From Thalassolituus sp034111725 (lineage in GTDB: Bacteria; Pseudomonadota; Gammaproteobacteria; Pseudomonadales; Oceanobacteraceae): 64,000 nt of DNA. The notes beneath the pieces are model-generated. The model was not told the DNA's origin. It saw only the letters and a program-made list of their open reading frames with translations, and did not search any database. Numbering within the stretch: the first letter of the stretch is position 1; each line of letters starts with the position of its first letter. The position numbers and the translations under genes were made by a program. Of this stretch, positions 9,723-19,442 are shown one piece after another. The DNA is taken from assembly GCF_034111725.1 (NCBI RefSeq), contig NZ_JAWUWR010000081.1, positions 79,023 to 143,022 on the forward strand. Direction: 5' to 3'.

Positions 9723-9824
9723 AAACTCTCTTCGTTTTGTTTGGTTTTTACTAGCATGTTTCGTTGATTCAACGGATAGTATCGGTTAGTTTGCCTTCAT
9801 TAAATACAGCAATAAGATGTACCC

Positions 9825-10184
9825 ATGTCGAAAAAATTCTCTTCTGGCGGTTTAGTTTACTCTACTGAAATTGGTCGCACTTGCCCTGATTGTCGAGCTG
9901 CAATTGCAGACTGCCGATGCGGCGAAGATGAGCAGCCGCAGGGTGACGGTATTGTGCGCGTTAGTCGCGAAACGAAAGGTCGTGGCGGTAAGGTTATGAC
10001 CTTGATCACAGGTATACCTTTGGTCGGTGCAGAGCTCAAAACATTAGCGAAAGATTTAAAGAAAAAATGCGGTGTTGGCGGTGCCTTAAAAGATGGCGTT
10101 GTTGAAATTCAAGGGGATCAGAGAGATTTGCTGGTGGCTGAATTAACTAAGCGTGGTTTCACCGTTCGTAAGTCGGGCGGCTGA
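9825..10184 (+). CDS. yciH: SUI1/YciH-family translation initiation factor homologue
   Basis: 119 residues. The N-terminus carries a small cysteine cluster (TCPDC...CRC) and the C-terminal SUI1 domain shows RETKGRGGKVMTLITG and the signature KKKCGVGGALKDGVVEIQG. Eukaryotic eIF1 homologues enforce start-codon fidelity; bacterial YciH is proposed to tune initiation on some mRNAs. The stop overlaps the next ATG (ATGA at 10184), so it is translationally coupled to the KefF-like gene, as in an operon with the antiporter. Confidence 0.93.
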   Translation: MSKKFSSGGLVYSTEIGRTCPDCRAAIADCRCGEDEQPQGDGIVRVSRETKGRGGKVMTLITGIPLVGAELKTLAKDLKKKCGVGGALKDGVVEIQGDQRDLLVAELTKRGFTVRKSGG

Positions 10185-10732
10185 TGATGGCGAAAGCGCT
10201 TATTATATATGCCCATCCTGCTCATCAACGCTCTCAAGCGAATCAAACCTTACTGGATACCATTGCTGGTATTGCTGATGTGACGGTTCATGATCTGTAT
10301 GAGCAGTATCCAAACTTTCATATAGATGTTGAACGCGAGCAGGCTTTGTTGCTTCAACATGACATCATTGTTTTTCAACATCCTGTTTATTGGTACAACG
10401 CCCCAGCCTTGCTTCGAGAGTGGCAGGATCTTGTGCTGGTATATGGCTTTGCTTACGGGCGTAACAGTCAAAAATTAGCAGGAAAAGTATTTTGGCCAGT
10501 GCTTACCGCAGGTGCATCTCATAGCTCTTATTCGGAGAGCGGCATTAATCGCCATTCCCTAGCGGATTTCTTCATTGCTTATCCTCAAATTGCCCATCTG
10601 TGTGGTATGCACTACGAAACGCCTTACGAAATATTCTCGAGCCGTCAGAAGACTCAAGCAGCTATGCAAGACGTTGCTAATGGCTATCGGGATAAGTTAA
10701 TTGCATTACTGGCGGGAATGACTCATGGCTGA
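10184..10732 (+). CDS. KefF/KefG-type flavodoxin-fold quinone reductase, antiporter ancillary protein
   Basis: 182 residues of the flavodoxin_2 / NAD(P)H quinone oxidoreductase fold: KALIIYAHPAHQRSQAN at the N-terminus (FMN phosphate loop), FQHPVYWYNAPALLREWQDLVL, and a GxAYG-like loop. KefF and KefG bind and activate the glutathione-gated K+/H+ antiporters KefC and KefB. The gene overlaps the downstream antiporter start by 8 bases, which supports this role. A tandem ATGATG leaves the exact start ambiguous by one codon. Confidence 0.88.
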   Translation: MMAKALIIYAHPAHQRSQANQTLLDTIAGIADVTVHDLYEQYPNFHIDVEREQALLLQHDIIVFQHPVYWYNAPALLREWQDLVLVYGFAYGRNSQKLAGKVFWPVLTAGASHSSYSESGINRHSLADFFIAYPQIAHLCGMHYETPYEIFSSRQKTQAAMQDVANGYRDKLIALLAGMTHG

Positions 10733-12563
10733 AACTAGTTTAATGCATCAGGCATTGGTGTTTTTACTTGCTGCTGTGATTTCAGTGCCGGTTGCTAGTC
10801 GTCTCGGGTTGGGCTCGGTGCTTGGGTATTTATCCGCCGGTGCGGTTATTGGTCCATTTGCATTTGGTTTCATCGGTACTGATATTGGCGGTGTCATGCA
10901 TTTCGCCGAGTTTGGCGTCGTCATGATGTTATTCCTGGTCGGCTTAGAACTGCAGCCATCACTCTTGTGGCGTATGCGTGTTCCCATTGTCGGTTTGGGT
11001 GGATTGCAAGTTGTGCTTACCACGGTTGCCATTGCGGGTGTGGCGATGGCGCTCGATATGGGCTGGCAGCATGCGACAGCGATCGGCATGATTCTAGCGC
11101 TGTCATCGACGGCCATTGTATTGCAAACCCTAAATGAAAAAGGGTTGATGAAAAACGATGCTGGGCAATCGGCATTTTCGGTTTTGTTATTTCAAGACAT
11201 CGCCGTTATACCTATGTTGGCAATATTACCCTTGTTGGCGGTCACCGACGTGGAGCATGTCTCTGCGAAGCATGGTTTACCAGGCTGGCAAGGTACGCTG
11301 CTGGTACTAGCAGTAGTCAGTTCGATTGTCGTCGTCGGACGCTTAGTTAGCCGCCATGTATTTCGTATTATTGCGGCAACCAAGTTACGTGAAACTTTTA
11401 CCGCGATGGCATTGTTGCTGGTGGTTGGTATTGCTGTATTAATGGAATATGTCGGTCTTTCACCGGCTTTAGGTACTTTCATTGCGGGTGTGGTTTTAGC
11501 AACGAGCGAATACCGACATGAGCTAGAAGCCGAAGTCGAGCCCTTTAAAGGCTTACTGTTGGCGCTGTTTTTTATCTCAGTTGGTGCCAGCATCGATTTC
11601 GGTTTGTTTTTAGAAAATCCGTGGCCGATCCTTGCCTTAGTAGTAGGGCTAGTGCTGATTAAAATGGTGATTTTATTAGTGCTAGGGTGGGGCTTTGGTA
11701 TGTCGGCTCGTAGCAATGCTATTTTTACGTTTTCGTTGGCACAAGGCGGTGAATTCGCATTCGTTTTACTGAGTTTTACGTCTAGCCAAGATATTTTGCC
11801 GGCAGCGATTGTTGAGCCGATGGGGCTAGTGGTAGCGCTATCAATGGCCATTACTCCCTTGTTATTCGTGCTCAATGAGCGGGTGGTGTTACCTAAACTT
11901 TCGGGCAACGCTAATGTCAGGCCAACCGATACCATTGAACCACATGATGCTGAAGGAGAAGCTATATTGGTGGGGTTTGGTCGTTTCGGACAAATCGTAG
12001 GTCGTTTACTACGAATGAACGGTTTTAATATCACAGTGCTTGAGCATGATGCTTCGCAAGTGGATTTGGTGCGTAGCTTTGGTCATAAAGTGTTTTATGG
12101 CGATGCCTCGAGAATGGAATTATTAGAATCTGCCGGTATCGCTAATGCACGGCTGTTGGTGCTCGCGATTGATGATCACCAACGCACGCTCGAAACTGTG
12201 CATCAAGTTCGTCGTCATTATCCTAGCTTGCGCATTCTCGCTCGCGCCGCTGGTCGTCGCCAGGCTGCTGAATTGCTGCATGCAGGGGCTGATCACGTAG
12301 AGCGAGAAACGTTTGACTCAGCATTGTCGTTAGGTGAACACGCGTTAAAGAATTTAGGGTATAGAGCCTATCAAGCGCATCGTGCCGCTATGCTGTTTAA
12401 ACATCACGATGAGAAAAATGTCCACGCGTTAACGGAAGTGATTGCCGATGAAAAGGCATTCTTGACGATGGCAAAACAGCATACTGCCGATTTAGAGAAA
12501 GTGCTGCATTCTGATGATGAAGCCGATGCTGGCTTGCAAGATAGCGGCTGGGATCGCAATTAA
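10725..12563 (+). CDS. KefB/KefC-type glutathione-regulated K+/H+ antiporter
   Basis: 612 residues of the CPA2 family. About 12-13 transmembrane segments fill residues 1-385, with the GxxLAxSSTAIVLQTL-type core, FQDIAVIP (ion-pathway aspartate) and HELEAEVEPFKGLLLALFF, the Kef regulatory loop that packs on the KTN domain. A cytosolic RCK/KTN domain (about 400-520) follows with the Rossmann glycine pattern VGFGRFGQIVGRLL and HKVFYGDASR. It exports K+ during electrophile stress while glutathione restrains it. KefB versus KefC cannot be settled by eye. It is coupled to the upstream flavodoxin-fold ancillary gene. Confidence 0.93.
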   Translation: MAETSLMHQALVFLLAAVISVPVASRLGLGSVLGYLSAGAVIGPFAFGFIGTDIGGVMHFAEFGVVMMLFLVGLELQPSLLWRMRVPIVGLGGLQVVLTTVAIAGVAMALDMGWQHATAIGMILALSSTAIVLQTLNEKGLMKNDAGQSAFSVLLFQDIAVIPMLAILPLLAVTDVEHVSAKHGLPGWQGTLLVLAVVSSIVVVGRLVSRHVFRIIAATKLRETFTAMALLLVVGIAVLMEYVGLSPALGTFIAGVVLATSEYRHELEAEVEPFKGLLLALFFISVGASIDFGLFLENPWPILALVVGLVLIKMVILLVLGWGFGMSARSNAIFTFSLAQGGEFAFVLLSFTSSQDILPAAIVEPMGLVVALSMAITPLLFVLNERVVLPKLSGNANVRPTDTIEPHDAEGEAILVGFGRFGQIVGRLLRMNGFNITVLEHDASQVDLVRSFGHKVFYGDASRMELLESAGIANARLLVLAIDDHQRTLETVHQVRRHYPSLRILARAAGRRQAAELLHAGADHVERETFDSALSLGEHALKNLGYRAYQAHRAAMLFKHHDEKNVHALTEVIADEKAFLTMAKQHTADLEKVLHSDDEADAGLQDSGWDRN

Positions 12564-12594
12564 TATACCAGCCGTAACCAGATTTTGTGAGTAT

Positions 12595-12990
12595 TTAGAG
12601 TGTTACTAAATGCTCGCTGAGAGCTTTCTTAATGGTTTCTGGAAGAGGGCAAGAAACTTTGGCTGTGTGATCATAATGCACCATTACAGCATTGCCTCGA
12701 GCGCATAAGCGGTTGCTTTGCCATACTTCGTGTTCAACCAGAAATGATGTATTCCCTATGCGTCCTATAAACGTACGCACTTGAACATCTTGCCCATAAA
12801 AAAGTTCGTCGGTATATTCAACTTCAATTTTCGCCACAATTAAATGCCAGTCTTTAGGATTTAAATCAGGTGTGAAAAAGCGAAATATGGGCGTGCGTGC
12901 ATCCTCAAACCAGACGGGCAATACCGTATTATTAATGTGACCTAAAGCATCGGTATCAACAAAACGCGGCAGTATGGTTTGTGTCCACAT
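12595..12990 (-). CDS. Acyl-CoA thioesterase, 4HBT hotdog family
   Basis: 131 residues with the 4-hydroxybenzoyl-CoA thioesterase hotdog signature: RFVDTDALGHINNTVLPVWFEDAR, where the Asp before LGHINN is the usual catalytic residue, followed by LIVAKIEVEYTDELFYGQDVQV. It hydrolyses acyl-CoA thioesters in the cytoplasm; the substrate is unknown. It converges on the KefB/C gene with a 31 base gap, and is divergent from tadA. Confidence 0.87.
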   Translation of the reverse strand: MWTQTILPRFVDTDALGHINNTVLPVWFEDARTPIFRFFTPDLNPKDWHLIVAKIEVEYTDELFYGQDVQVRTFIGRIGNTSFLVEHEVWQSNRLCARGNAVMVHYDHTAKVSCPLPETIKKALSEHLVTL

Positions 12991-13098
12991 AAAATAAACT
13001 CATATTGGATTTAACCAACATTGTGCCATTTTGAGCAGTTAATACCAATTTCTCTCTCGCTTAACTACAATAGCGTCAACTTATATAAGCTGAATTTT

Positions 13099-13620
13099 AT
13101 GTTGTCACCCATTGGTTTGCCCATCGTAGATGATGAAAGTGCGATGCGCTTAGCCTTGCTGCAAGCTCAGCAGGCATTTGCTGCTGGAGAGGTTCCTGTG
13201 GGGGCTATTGTGGTGTTGGATGGTATCGTTATTGGTGCTGGATTTAATTGCCCAATCACAACCATCGATCCGAGTGCCCATGCAGAAATGGTTGCTTTGC
13301 GTGATGCAGCCAAACGTATCGGTAACTATCGAGTTGCCAATGCCACACTTTATGTCACTGTTGAACCCTGCACTATGTGCTCTGGATTGCTTATCCACAG
13401 CCGTATCGGCCGTCTTGTTTATGGTGCGACAGAGCCGAAAGCCGGCGCCGTTGAAAGTGCCACTCAGGTATTTTCTCAACCTTGGTTAAATCATCGCTTA
13501 GAAATTGAGGGTGGGGTATTAGCCGCCGAGTGTTCTGAAATTATGTCGGAGTTTTTTCAATTACGGCGTGATGCTAAAAAGCGTCTGAAACAAGCATCAC
13601 CAAGATCATCAAAATATTGA
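13099..13620 (+). CDS. tadA: tRNA-specific adenosine deaminase
   Basis: 173 residues from the ATG at 13099; an upstream in-frame TTG at 13021 gives 26 extra residues without family character. TadA deaminates A34 to inosine in tRNA-Arg(ACG). The zinc deaminase motifs are intact: HAE (H61, catalytic E63) and PCTMC (C91, C94). EVPVGAIVV precedes the active site. No strong ribosome-binding site is visible. The following gene, mltF, is on the opposite strand and convergent. Confidence 0.93.
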   Translation: MLSPIGLPIVDDESAMRLALLQAQQAFAAGEVPVGAIVVLDGIVIGAGFNCPITTIDPSAHAEMVALRDAAKRIGNYRVANATLYVTVEPCTMCSGLLIHSRIGRLVYGATEPKAGAVESATQVFSQPWLNHRLEIEGGVLAAECSEIMSEFFQLRRDAKKRLKQASPRSSKY

Positions 13621-13637
13621 TGGCGTTTACATAACGA

Positions 13638-15077
13638 TTAAAGAAGAGGTGGTACTACAGTCACGTTTAGAGATGACACCTGTAATGCACCACTACCTTC
13701 TCCAATCGTTGCATACTGTTCATCATTCCATACTAAGACATCGTAATAGCGACGAATATTTTGTACGTAGTTGACGGGCTCTTGACCACGAGCATAACCG
13801 TAGCGGGTATTGCGGTAATAACGACGCTGACTCAACAAAGGTAAGCTGTCTTTAACATCAATCCACAAGTTTGGATTTTTGCCTAACTGGCTGGTTAGCT
13901 TACGTGCGTCGTTAAGGTGTCCATAACCCACATTATAAGCGGCTAGCGACATCCAAGTACGGTCGGGTTCCTGGACTTCATCGTCAATACGACTGCGTAA
14001 TTTTGCTAGATAACGACCACCGCCTTCGATACTTTGCATTGGATCCAAGCGATTTTCTATCCCCAGTTCGCTGGCTGTATTCTGCGTTAGCATCATGATG
14101 CCTCGCACGCCGGTGTAGCTGCGAGCTTTCGGATTCCAGTGGCTTTCTTGGTATCCCATGGCTGCGAGTAAGCGCCAGTCGAAGTTATTATCGTCTGCTG
14201 CTTTTTGAAAGTGGGCCAAATAACGTGGAAGGGCGCGTTGTGAATGACGTAAGAAACGCTGAGCACCGACGTAATCAAATTGGCCAAGGTGTCCGTAAAA
14301 ACGTTCGGATAACTCTGCTAATACCGCACCGGTTTCGGCTTGGTAGAAAAAGTTGAATGCTTCTTGGGCTAAGCCGTCGTCAGAATTTTGTGGAAAGCTC
14401 CAAGCGACACTCTGCAATTCACCTAGGGTGAACGCAACTTCCAAGTTCGGCAGGTAAGTCTGCATCATTTGGAACTCGTTGGAATTCACCATGGTGTAGT
14501 CTAAATCGCCATCCGATACCAGTTGCATCAAATCAGACGCTTCCAAATCGGTACTTTCTTGCCAGCTTAGGCTTGGTAGCTGATCACGCTGCCAGCGACG
14601 TAGGCTACTAGCATGACGCGAATGCGCAGTAACCATTAAGCTACTTTGGGCTAGGTCATTTAATGACTTAGGGCGCTCTCCACCGCGGCGCATCACTATA
14701 TATTCAGACACAGTCATATAGCTTGGCGAGTAATGTAACGCGTAATCGGCAGTTTGTTCTTTACTTAAACCGGCGGCTGCAAATTGTGCCTGCCCGCTTT
14801 CTAGAGCAGCCATTACGCCTTCAAGGTTATCGGCAACTAAAATTTCTAGCTCTAGGCCGAGGTAATGAGCAAACGCTTTGGCGAGTTCGTACTCATAGCC
14901 AGTAGCGCCATCACGATCATCGAAATAGGTCGTAGGGCTGTTACGCGTCACCATGATGACTTTGCCCGTTTTGTGTAATTCGTCCATAACTTGCGGGCGC
15001 ACGTTGCCAGACAGCGTAGTCACCGTAGTGAACGCTAGTAGGGCAATCGCTAAAAGACTTATTACGCCACGAAGCAT
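13638..15077 (-). CDS. mltF: Membrane-bound lytic murein transglycosylase F
   Basis: 479 residues from the ATG at 15077, which has TAGGAAA seven bases upstream; a GTG seven codons earlier overlaps that site and is rejected. The N-terminus is a signal peptide (LRGVISLLAIALLAFTTV). Residues about 35-260 form an SBP_bac_3-like regulatory domain. The C-terminal SLT domain (about 285-440) carries the catalytic glutamate in MGYQESHWNP, then GVRGIMMLTQNTA and AAYNVGYGHLNDAR. The protein cleaves peptidoglycan to 1,6-anhydromuropeptides at the outer membrane. It is divergent from purL, an arrangement common in gammaproteobacteria. Confidence 0.95.
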   Translation of the reverse strand: MLRGVISLLAIALLAFTTVTTLSGNVRPQVMDELHKTGKVIMVTRNSPTTYFDDRDGATGYEYELAKAFAHYLGLELEILVADNLEGVMAALESGQAQFAAAGLSKEQTADYALHYSPSYMTVSEYIVMRRGGERPKSLNDLAQSSLMVTAHSRHASSLRRWQRDQLPSLSWQESTDLEASDLMQLVSDGDLDYTMVNSNEFQMMQTYLPNLEVAFTLGELQSVAWSFPQNSDDGLAQEAFNFFYQAETGAVLAELSERFYGHLGQFDYVGAQRFLRHSQRALPRYLAHFQKAADDNNFDWRLLAAMGYQESHWNPKARSYTGVRGIMMLTQNTASELGIENRLDPMQSIEGGGRYLAKLRSRIDDEVQEPDRTWMSLAAYNVGYGHLNDARKLTSQLGKNPNLWIDVKDSLPLLSQRRYYRNTRYGYARGQEPVNYVQNIRRYYDVLVWNDEQYATIGEGSGALQVSSLNVTVVPPLL

Positions 15078-15405
15078 GAATTTTCCTATAAATCGCACTA
15101 AATTAGTGCACTGATTGTCTGGGGAGTCATTTTAGCGTGCGCGCTGCTTAAAAAACAATCTATAAACGCCGGGAACTTTTTCTACACTTTCGGGTATAGC
15201 TTCACACTCTGCGCTAACACCTTGATATGGCGTAACTTTTTGTAGTCAAAAATGCCGCGGAACAATCTGTTGTCATTGGTTCATTGATTACAATCTCAAT
15301 TATCAAAAGCAAAGTAAGCAAAATCTGGTGTGGAACCGCCCGATCCAGTACAATTCCGCCTCATTTTTGCTTTGATATGCTCCCAACCTTTGGAGTCGAA
15401 CCACG
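15078..15405. promoter_or_regulatory. mltF-purL divergent promoter region
   Basis: 328 bases between divergent starts. An imperfect inverted repeat TATCAAAAGCAAAG (15301-15314) / TTTGCTTTGATA (15366-15377) brackets a possible -10 TACAAT (15349-15354) on the purL side. A regulator site is possible, but it does not match the PurR operator well. The purL start has GGAG shortly upstream. Confidence 0.4.
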
Positions 15406-18400
15406 ATGCTTGAGCTGCGTGGCGCCCCGGCGCTGTCTGAATTCCGTCTGAACAAAACCTTAAATAAGCTACAACTGGTGCTGCCTCAAGTGAGCGCTGT
15501 GTATGCTGAATTTTCGCACTTTGCAGACCTAAAAGCTGAACTCAGCGCAAACGAAATGACTGTGCTGCAACGCATTTTACGTTACGGCCCTAAAGCCCAT
15601 GTACGTGAGCCTAGCGGTGAGTCGTTTCTCGTTATTCCCCGTTTTGGCACTATCTCGCCGTGGTCTTCAAAGGCAACCGACATCGCGCACAACTGTGGAT
15701 TGGGCAGTGTCCTGCGTTTAGAACGCGGCATTACCTATTATGTAGAAGGCATTAGTGCTGCAGAGCGCGAAGTCGCTGCTGCGGTGCTGCACGATCGCAT
15801 GGTAGAAACAGTGTTGGCGAACAGTGAAGGCGCCGGTGCTATGTTCTCGCATGCACAACCTGCACCATTAACTGAAATTGATTTATTAGGTGGTGGTCGC
15901 GAAGCATTAATAGCCGCTGATCAAAATCTAGGTTTGGCATTGGCCGATGACGAGATCGACTACCTAGCCGACAGCTATCGCAGCTTAGGTCGTAACCCGA
16001 CCGATATTGAATTGATGATGTTCGCCCAAGCGAACTCAGAGCATTGCCGTCATAAAATTTTCAACGCCACGTGGACGATTGACGGGCAAGAACAAGATAA
16101 ATCCTTGTTCCAAATGATTAAGAATACCTACGAGTGCTACAACGAAAACATCTTGTCGGCATATAAAGACAACGCCTCGGTTATTCGTGGGCATGTCAGT
16201 GGTCGTTTCTTCCCGAATCCTGATACTCGTGGCTATTCGTACCACGAAGAAGAAATGCACATATTAATGAAGGTTGAAACCCACAACCATCCAACGGCGA
16301 TTGCACCGCACTCCGGTGCTGCAACCGGTTCTGGTGGTGAGATTCGTGACGAAGGTGCAACGGGCCGTGGTTCTAAGCCAAAAGCGGGCTTAACTGGCTT
16401 TACTGTTTCGGATCTTAAAATTCCCGGCTTCGAACAGCCATGGGAAAGCCAATACGGCAAGCCAGACCGCATTGTGTCGGCACTCGATATTATGATCGAT
16501 GGCCCTCTAGGTGGTGCTGCATTTAACAACGAATTCGGTCGTCCTGCTTTGTGCGGTTATTTCCGTACTTTCGAATTAGAGCACGACGGCGAAGTGCGTG
16601 GTTATCATAAGCCAATCATGATTGCGGGTGGTTACGGCAACATCCGTGACGAGCACGTACAAAAAGGCGATATCCCTGTCGGTGCGCGTTTAATCGCATT
16701 GGGTGGCCCAGCGATGCAGATCGGTTTGGGTGGTGGTGCGGCGTCATCTATGGCGTCTGGCCAATCCAATGCCGATTTAGATTTTGCTTCGGTACAGCGC
16801 GAAAACCCAGAAATGGAACGTCGCTGCCAAGAGGTTATCGACCGTTGCTGGCAGATGGGTGATGCCAACCCAATCGCCTTTATCCACGACGTGGGTGCTG
16901 GTGGTTTGTCTAACGCCTTCCCAGAGTTGGTTTCTGATGGTGGCCGTGGCGGTAAATTTGAACTGCGTAACGTACCCAACGATGAGCCAGGCATGAGCCC
17001 ATTGGCGATTTGGTGTAACGAATCCCAAGAACGCTACGTAATGGCCGTTCCTGAATCTGAAATGGACGTGTTCGACGCGATTTGTGCGCGTGAACGCTGC
17101 CCTTATGCCGTGGTCGGTATTGCCACTGAAGAAGCGCATTTAACCGTTACTGATAGCCATTTTGATAACAAGCCCGTCGATTTACCTTTGCAAGTATTGC
17201 TGGGTAAAGCGCCGCGTATGCATCGCGAAGCGAGCACACGTAAAGTTGCGGTTGATGCGTTTGATGCATCCAGTATTGATTTAGCCGAATCGGCAGAACG
17301 TATTCTTAAGCTGCCAACCGTTGCCAGTAAATCCTTCTTGATCACCATTGGTGACCGCTCGATTACCGGTACGGTTGCTCGCGATCAGTTTGTTGGCCCT
17401 TGGCAGGTGCCGGTTGCCGACGTAGCAGTGACTACCTCGTCTTACGACGGTTATGTTGGCGAAGCCATGGCGATGGGTGAACGCACGCCTGTTGCTTTAT
17501 TGGATGGCCCTGCATCCGGTCGTTTGTCGGTTGCCGAAGCGATTACCAACTTGGCGGCTGCGCCGATTGCTCAGTTAGCGGATATCAAACTATCCGCTAA
17601 CTGGATGTGTGCTGCCGGTCACGACGGCGAAGACGAAAAATTGTATGCCACGGTGAAGGCTGTGGGTATGGAGTTGTGTCCAGATTTGCAGGTTACTATT
17701 CCTGTGGGTAAAGACTCCATGTCGATGAAAACGCGCTGGACCGAAGGCGCAGAAGACAAAGCAGTCACTTCGCCTATGTCGTTGGTGATCACAGGTTTTG
17801 CGCCTGTATCCGATGCGCGCAAGGTGATGACGCCGCAATTAAAAACCGATGCCGGTGCAACCGACTTGGTATTAGTTGACTTAGGCCGTGGTCAAAACCG
17901 TTTAGGTGCGTCTTGTTTAGCGCAGGTGTATCAGCAAGTTGGCCAACAACCGGCCGACCTCGATGATGCCGAAGATTTAAAAGCCTTTTTCGCCGTGGTT
18001 CAGGGCTTAAATAGCGACGATAAATTGCTGGCTTACCACGACCGTTCCGACGGTGGTTTATTCGCAACATTAACTGAGATGGCGTTTGCGGGTCATTGCG
18101 GTATCGACGTTAAACTCGATTTATTGGCCGACACAGAAGCGGATTTAGCCGCTGCCTTGTTTGCGGAAGAACTCGGTGCCGTGATGCAGGTTCGCCGCGA
18201 CGACTTAGAAGAAGTGCTGGCGCAGTTCGAAGGCGCAGGCTTGGGTGAGTGCACTCAGGTGATCGGCTCTATCAATGAAGACGACCAGATTATCTTCAGC
18301 TTCCAAGACGAAGACGTATTGAGCGAAAGCCGTGTGACTTGGCAGCGTTTGTGGTCACAAACTAGCTACGAAATGCAGGCACGTCGCGACAACGTAGAAT

Positions 18401-19281
18401 GTGCGAAGCAAGAATTCGATGCTTTATTAGACGCAGAAAACCCAGGTATCAATGCCGAATTAACCTTCGACATTAACGACGACATTACCGCCGGTCTCGA
18501 AGGTCGCCCATGCGTTGCGATTTTGCGTGAGCAAGGTGTCAATGGCCAAATCGAAATGGCCGCGGCGTTTGATCGTGCGGGTTTCGATACTGTCGACGTG
18601 CACATGAGCGACGTATTAAGCGGCGCAGTGACGTTTGAAAACTTCCGTGGCCTAGTGGCGTGTGGTGGTTTCTCTTACGGGGACGTATTGGGTGCCGGGG
18701 AAGGTTGGGCGAAGTCTATTCTCTTCAACGAACAAGCCCGCAGCCAGTTTAAAGCCTTCTTCGAACGTGAAGACACTTTCGCACTTGGTGTGTGTAACGG
18801 CTGCCAGATGCTCTCCAACTTGCACGAGTTGATTCCGGGCGCAGAACACTGGCCGCACTTTGTACGTAACATGAGCGAACAGTTTGAAGCCCGTGTCGCT
18901 ATGGTTGAAGTGCAAGAATCGGATTCCGTATTCCTAGCGGGTATGGCCGGTTCGCGTATGCCGATTGCTATTGCCCATGGCGAAGGTCGTGCCGAGTTTG
19001 GTTCCGACGACGACATCAGCGAACTGGCGGGCCAGATCGCGCTGCGTTTCGTCGACAACTACGGCCAAGTGACGCAGCAATACCCAGCCAATCCGAACGG
19101 CTCACCGCAAGGCATTACCGGTTTAACCGCGAACGAAGGCCGTGTCACCATTATGATGCCGCACCCAGAGCGTGTATTCCGTGCCATCCAAAACTCTTAT
19201 ATTCCGAGCGAAGATTGGAGCGAAGACGGTGCTTGGCTACGTATGTTCCGCAATGCCCGGGTGTGGTGTGAAGAGAATTGA
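15406..19281 (+). CDS. purL: Phosphoribosylformylglycinamidine synthase, large single-chain form
   Basis: 1291 residues, the normal length of the fused gammaproteobacterial enzyme. It converts FGAR, glutamine and ATP to FGAM in purine synthesis. Domain order is PurS-like N-terminal region (1-150), linker, two AIRS-type synthetase halves (about 210-980; MFAQANSEHCRHKIF and VETHNHPTAIAPHSGAATGSGG are hallmark segments) and a C-terminal class I glutaminase (about 1035-1290). The latter shows GGFSYGD, nucleophile C1130 in GVCNGCQML, and the HPERV histidine. All are intact. A terminator follows. Confidence 0.98.
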   Translation: MLELRGAPALSEFRLNKTLNKLQLVLPQVSAVYAEFSHFADLKAELSANEMTVLQRILRYGPKAHVREPSGESFLVIPRFGTISPWSSKATDIAHNCGLGSVLRLERGITYYVEGISAAEREVAAAVLHDRMVETVLANSEGAGAMFSHAQPAPLTEIDLLGGGREALIAADQNLGLALADDEIDYLADSYRSLGRNPTDIELMMFAQANSEHCRHKIFNATWTIDGQEQDKSLFQMIKNTYECYNENILSAYKDNASVIRGHVSGRFFPNPDTRGYSYHEEEMHILMKVETHNHPTAIAPHSGAATGSGGEIRDEGATGRGSKPKAGLTGFTVSDLKIPGFEQPWESQYGKPDRIVSALDIMIDGPLGGAAFNNEFGRPALCGYFRTFELEHDGEVRGYHKPIMIAGGYGNIRDEHVQKGDIPVGARLIALGGPAMQIGLGGGAASSMASGQSNADLDFASVQRENPEMERRCQEVIDRCWQMGDANPIAFIHDVGAGGLSNAFPELVSDGGRGGKFELRNVPNDEPGMSPLAIWCNESQERYVMAVPESEMDVFDAICARERCPYAVVGIATEEAHLTVTDSHFDNKPVDLPLQVLLGKAPRMHREASTRKVAVDAFDASSIDLAESAERILKLPTVASKSFLITIGDRSITGTVARDQFVGPWQVPVADVAVTTSSYDGYVGEAMAMGERTPVALLDGPASGRLSVAEAITNLAAAPIAQLADIKLSANWMCAAGHDGEDEKLYATVKAVGMELCPDLQVTIPVGKDSMSMKTRWTEGAEDKAVTSPMSLVITGFAPVSDARKVMTPQLKTDAGATDLVLVDLGRGQNRLGASCLAQVYQQVGQQPADLDDAEDLKAFFAVVQGLNSDDKLLAYHDRSDGGLFATLTEMAFAGHCGIDVKLDLLADTEADLAAALFAEELGAVMQVRRDDLEEVLAQFEGAGLGECTQVIGSINEDDQIIFSFQDEDVLSESRVTWQRLWSQTSYEMQARRDNVECAKQEFDALLDAENPGINAELTFDINDDITAGLEGRPCVAILREQGVNGQIEMAAAFDRAGFDTVDVHMSDVLSGAVTFENFRGLVACGGFSYGDVLGAGEGWAKSILFNEQARSQFKAFFEREDTFALGVCNGCQMLSNLHELIPGAEHWPHFVRNMSEQFEARVAMVEVQESDSVFLAGMAGSRMPIAIAHGEGRAEFGSDDDISELAGQIALRFVDNYGQVTQQYPANPNGSPQGITGLTANEGRVTIMMPHPERVFRAIQNSYIPSEDWSEDGAWLRMFRNARVWCEEN

Positions 19282-19328
19282 TTGATCGTTAAAATCAACT
19301 CGTAGGAGCGCATCTTGTGCGCAATTAA

Positions 19329-19353
19329 AAAGGCCGCTTTTGCGGTCTTTTTA
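19329..19353 (+). terminator. Rho-independent terminator after purL
   Basis: AAGGCCGC-TTTT-GCGGTCTT, an 8 bp stem with one G-T pair, followed by a T run, 48 bases after the purL stop. It separates purL from the toxin-antitoxin island. Confidence 0.85.
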
Positions 19354-19388
19354 TGGTCTGTGATTTACAAATTGTATATTCAATTAGA

Positions 19389-19416
19389 TTGACGATCAGA
19401 TTTTTGTACATACAAT
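19389..19416 (+). promoter_or_regulatory. brnTA promoter with overlapping operator-like palindrome
   Basis: TTGACG (19389-19394), a 16 bp spacer and TACAAT (19411-19416) form a strong sigma-70-type promoter. The -10 overlaps the inverted repeat TTGTA-CA-TACAA (19404-19415). A second spaced repeat, AATTG...CAATT, sits at 19370-19385. Autorepression by BrnA at such sites is known for the family; its action here is inferred. Confidence 0.65.
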
Positions 19417-19442
19417 AAACATATCTATCTAAGGGAATGGAT

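Noticed and set aside
13391..13399. TTATCCACA DnaA box inside tadA
   Set aside because: A single isolated match in coding sequence, expected about once by chance in a window of this size.
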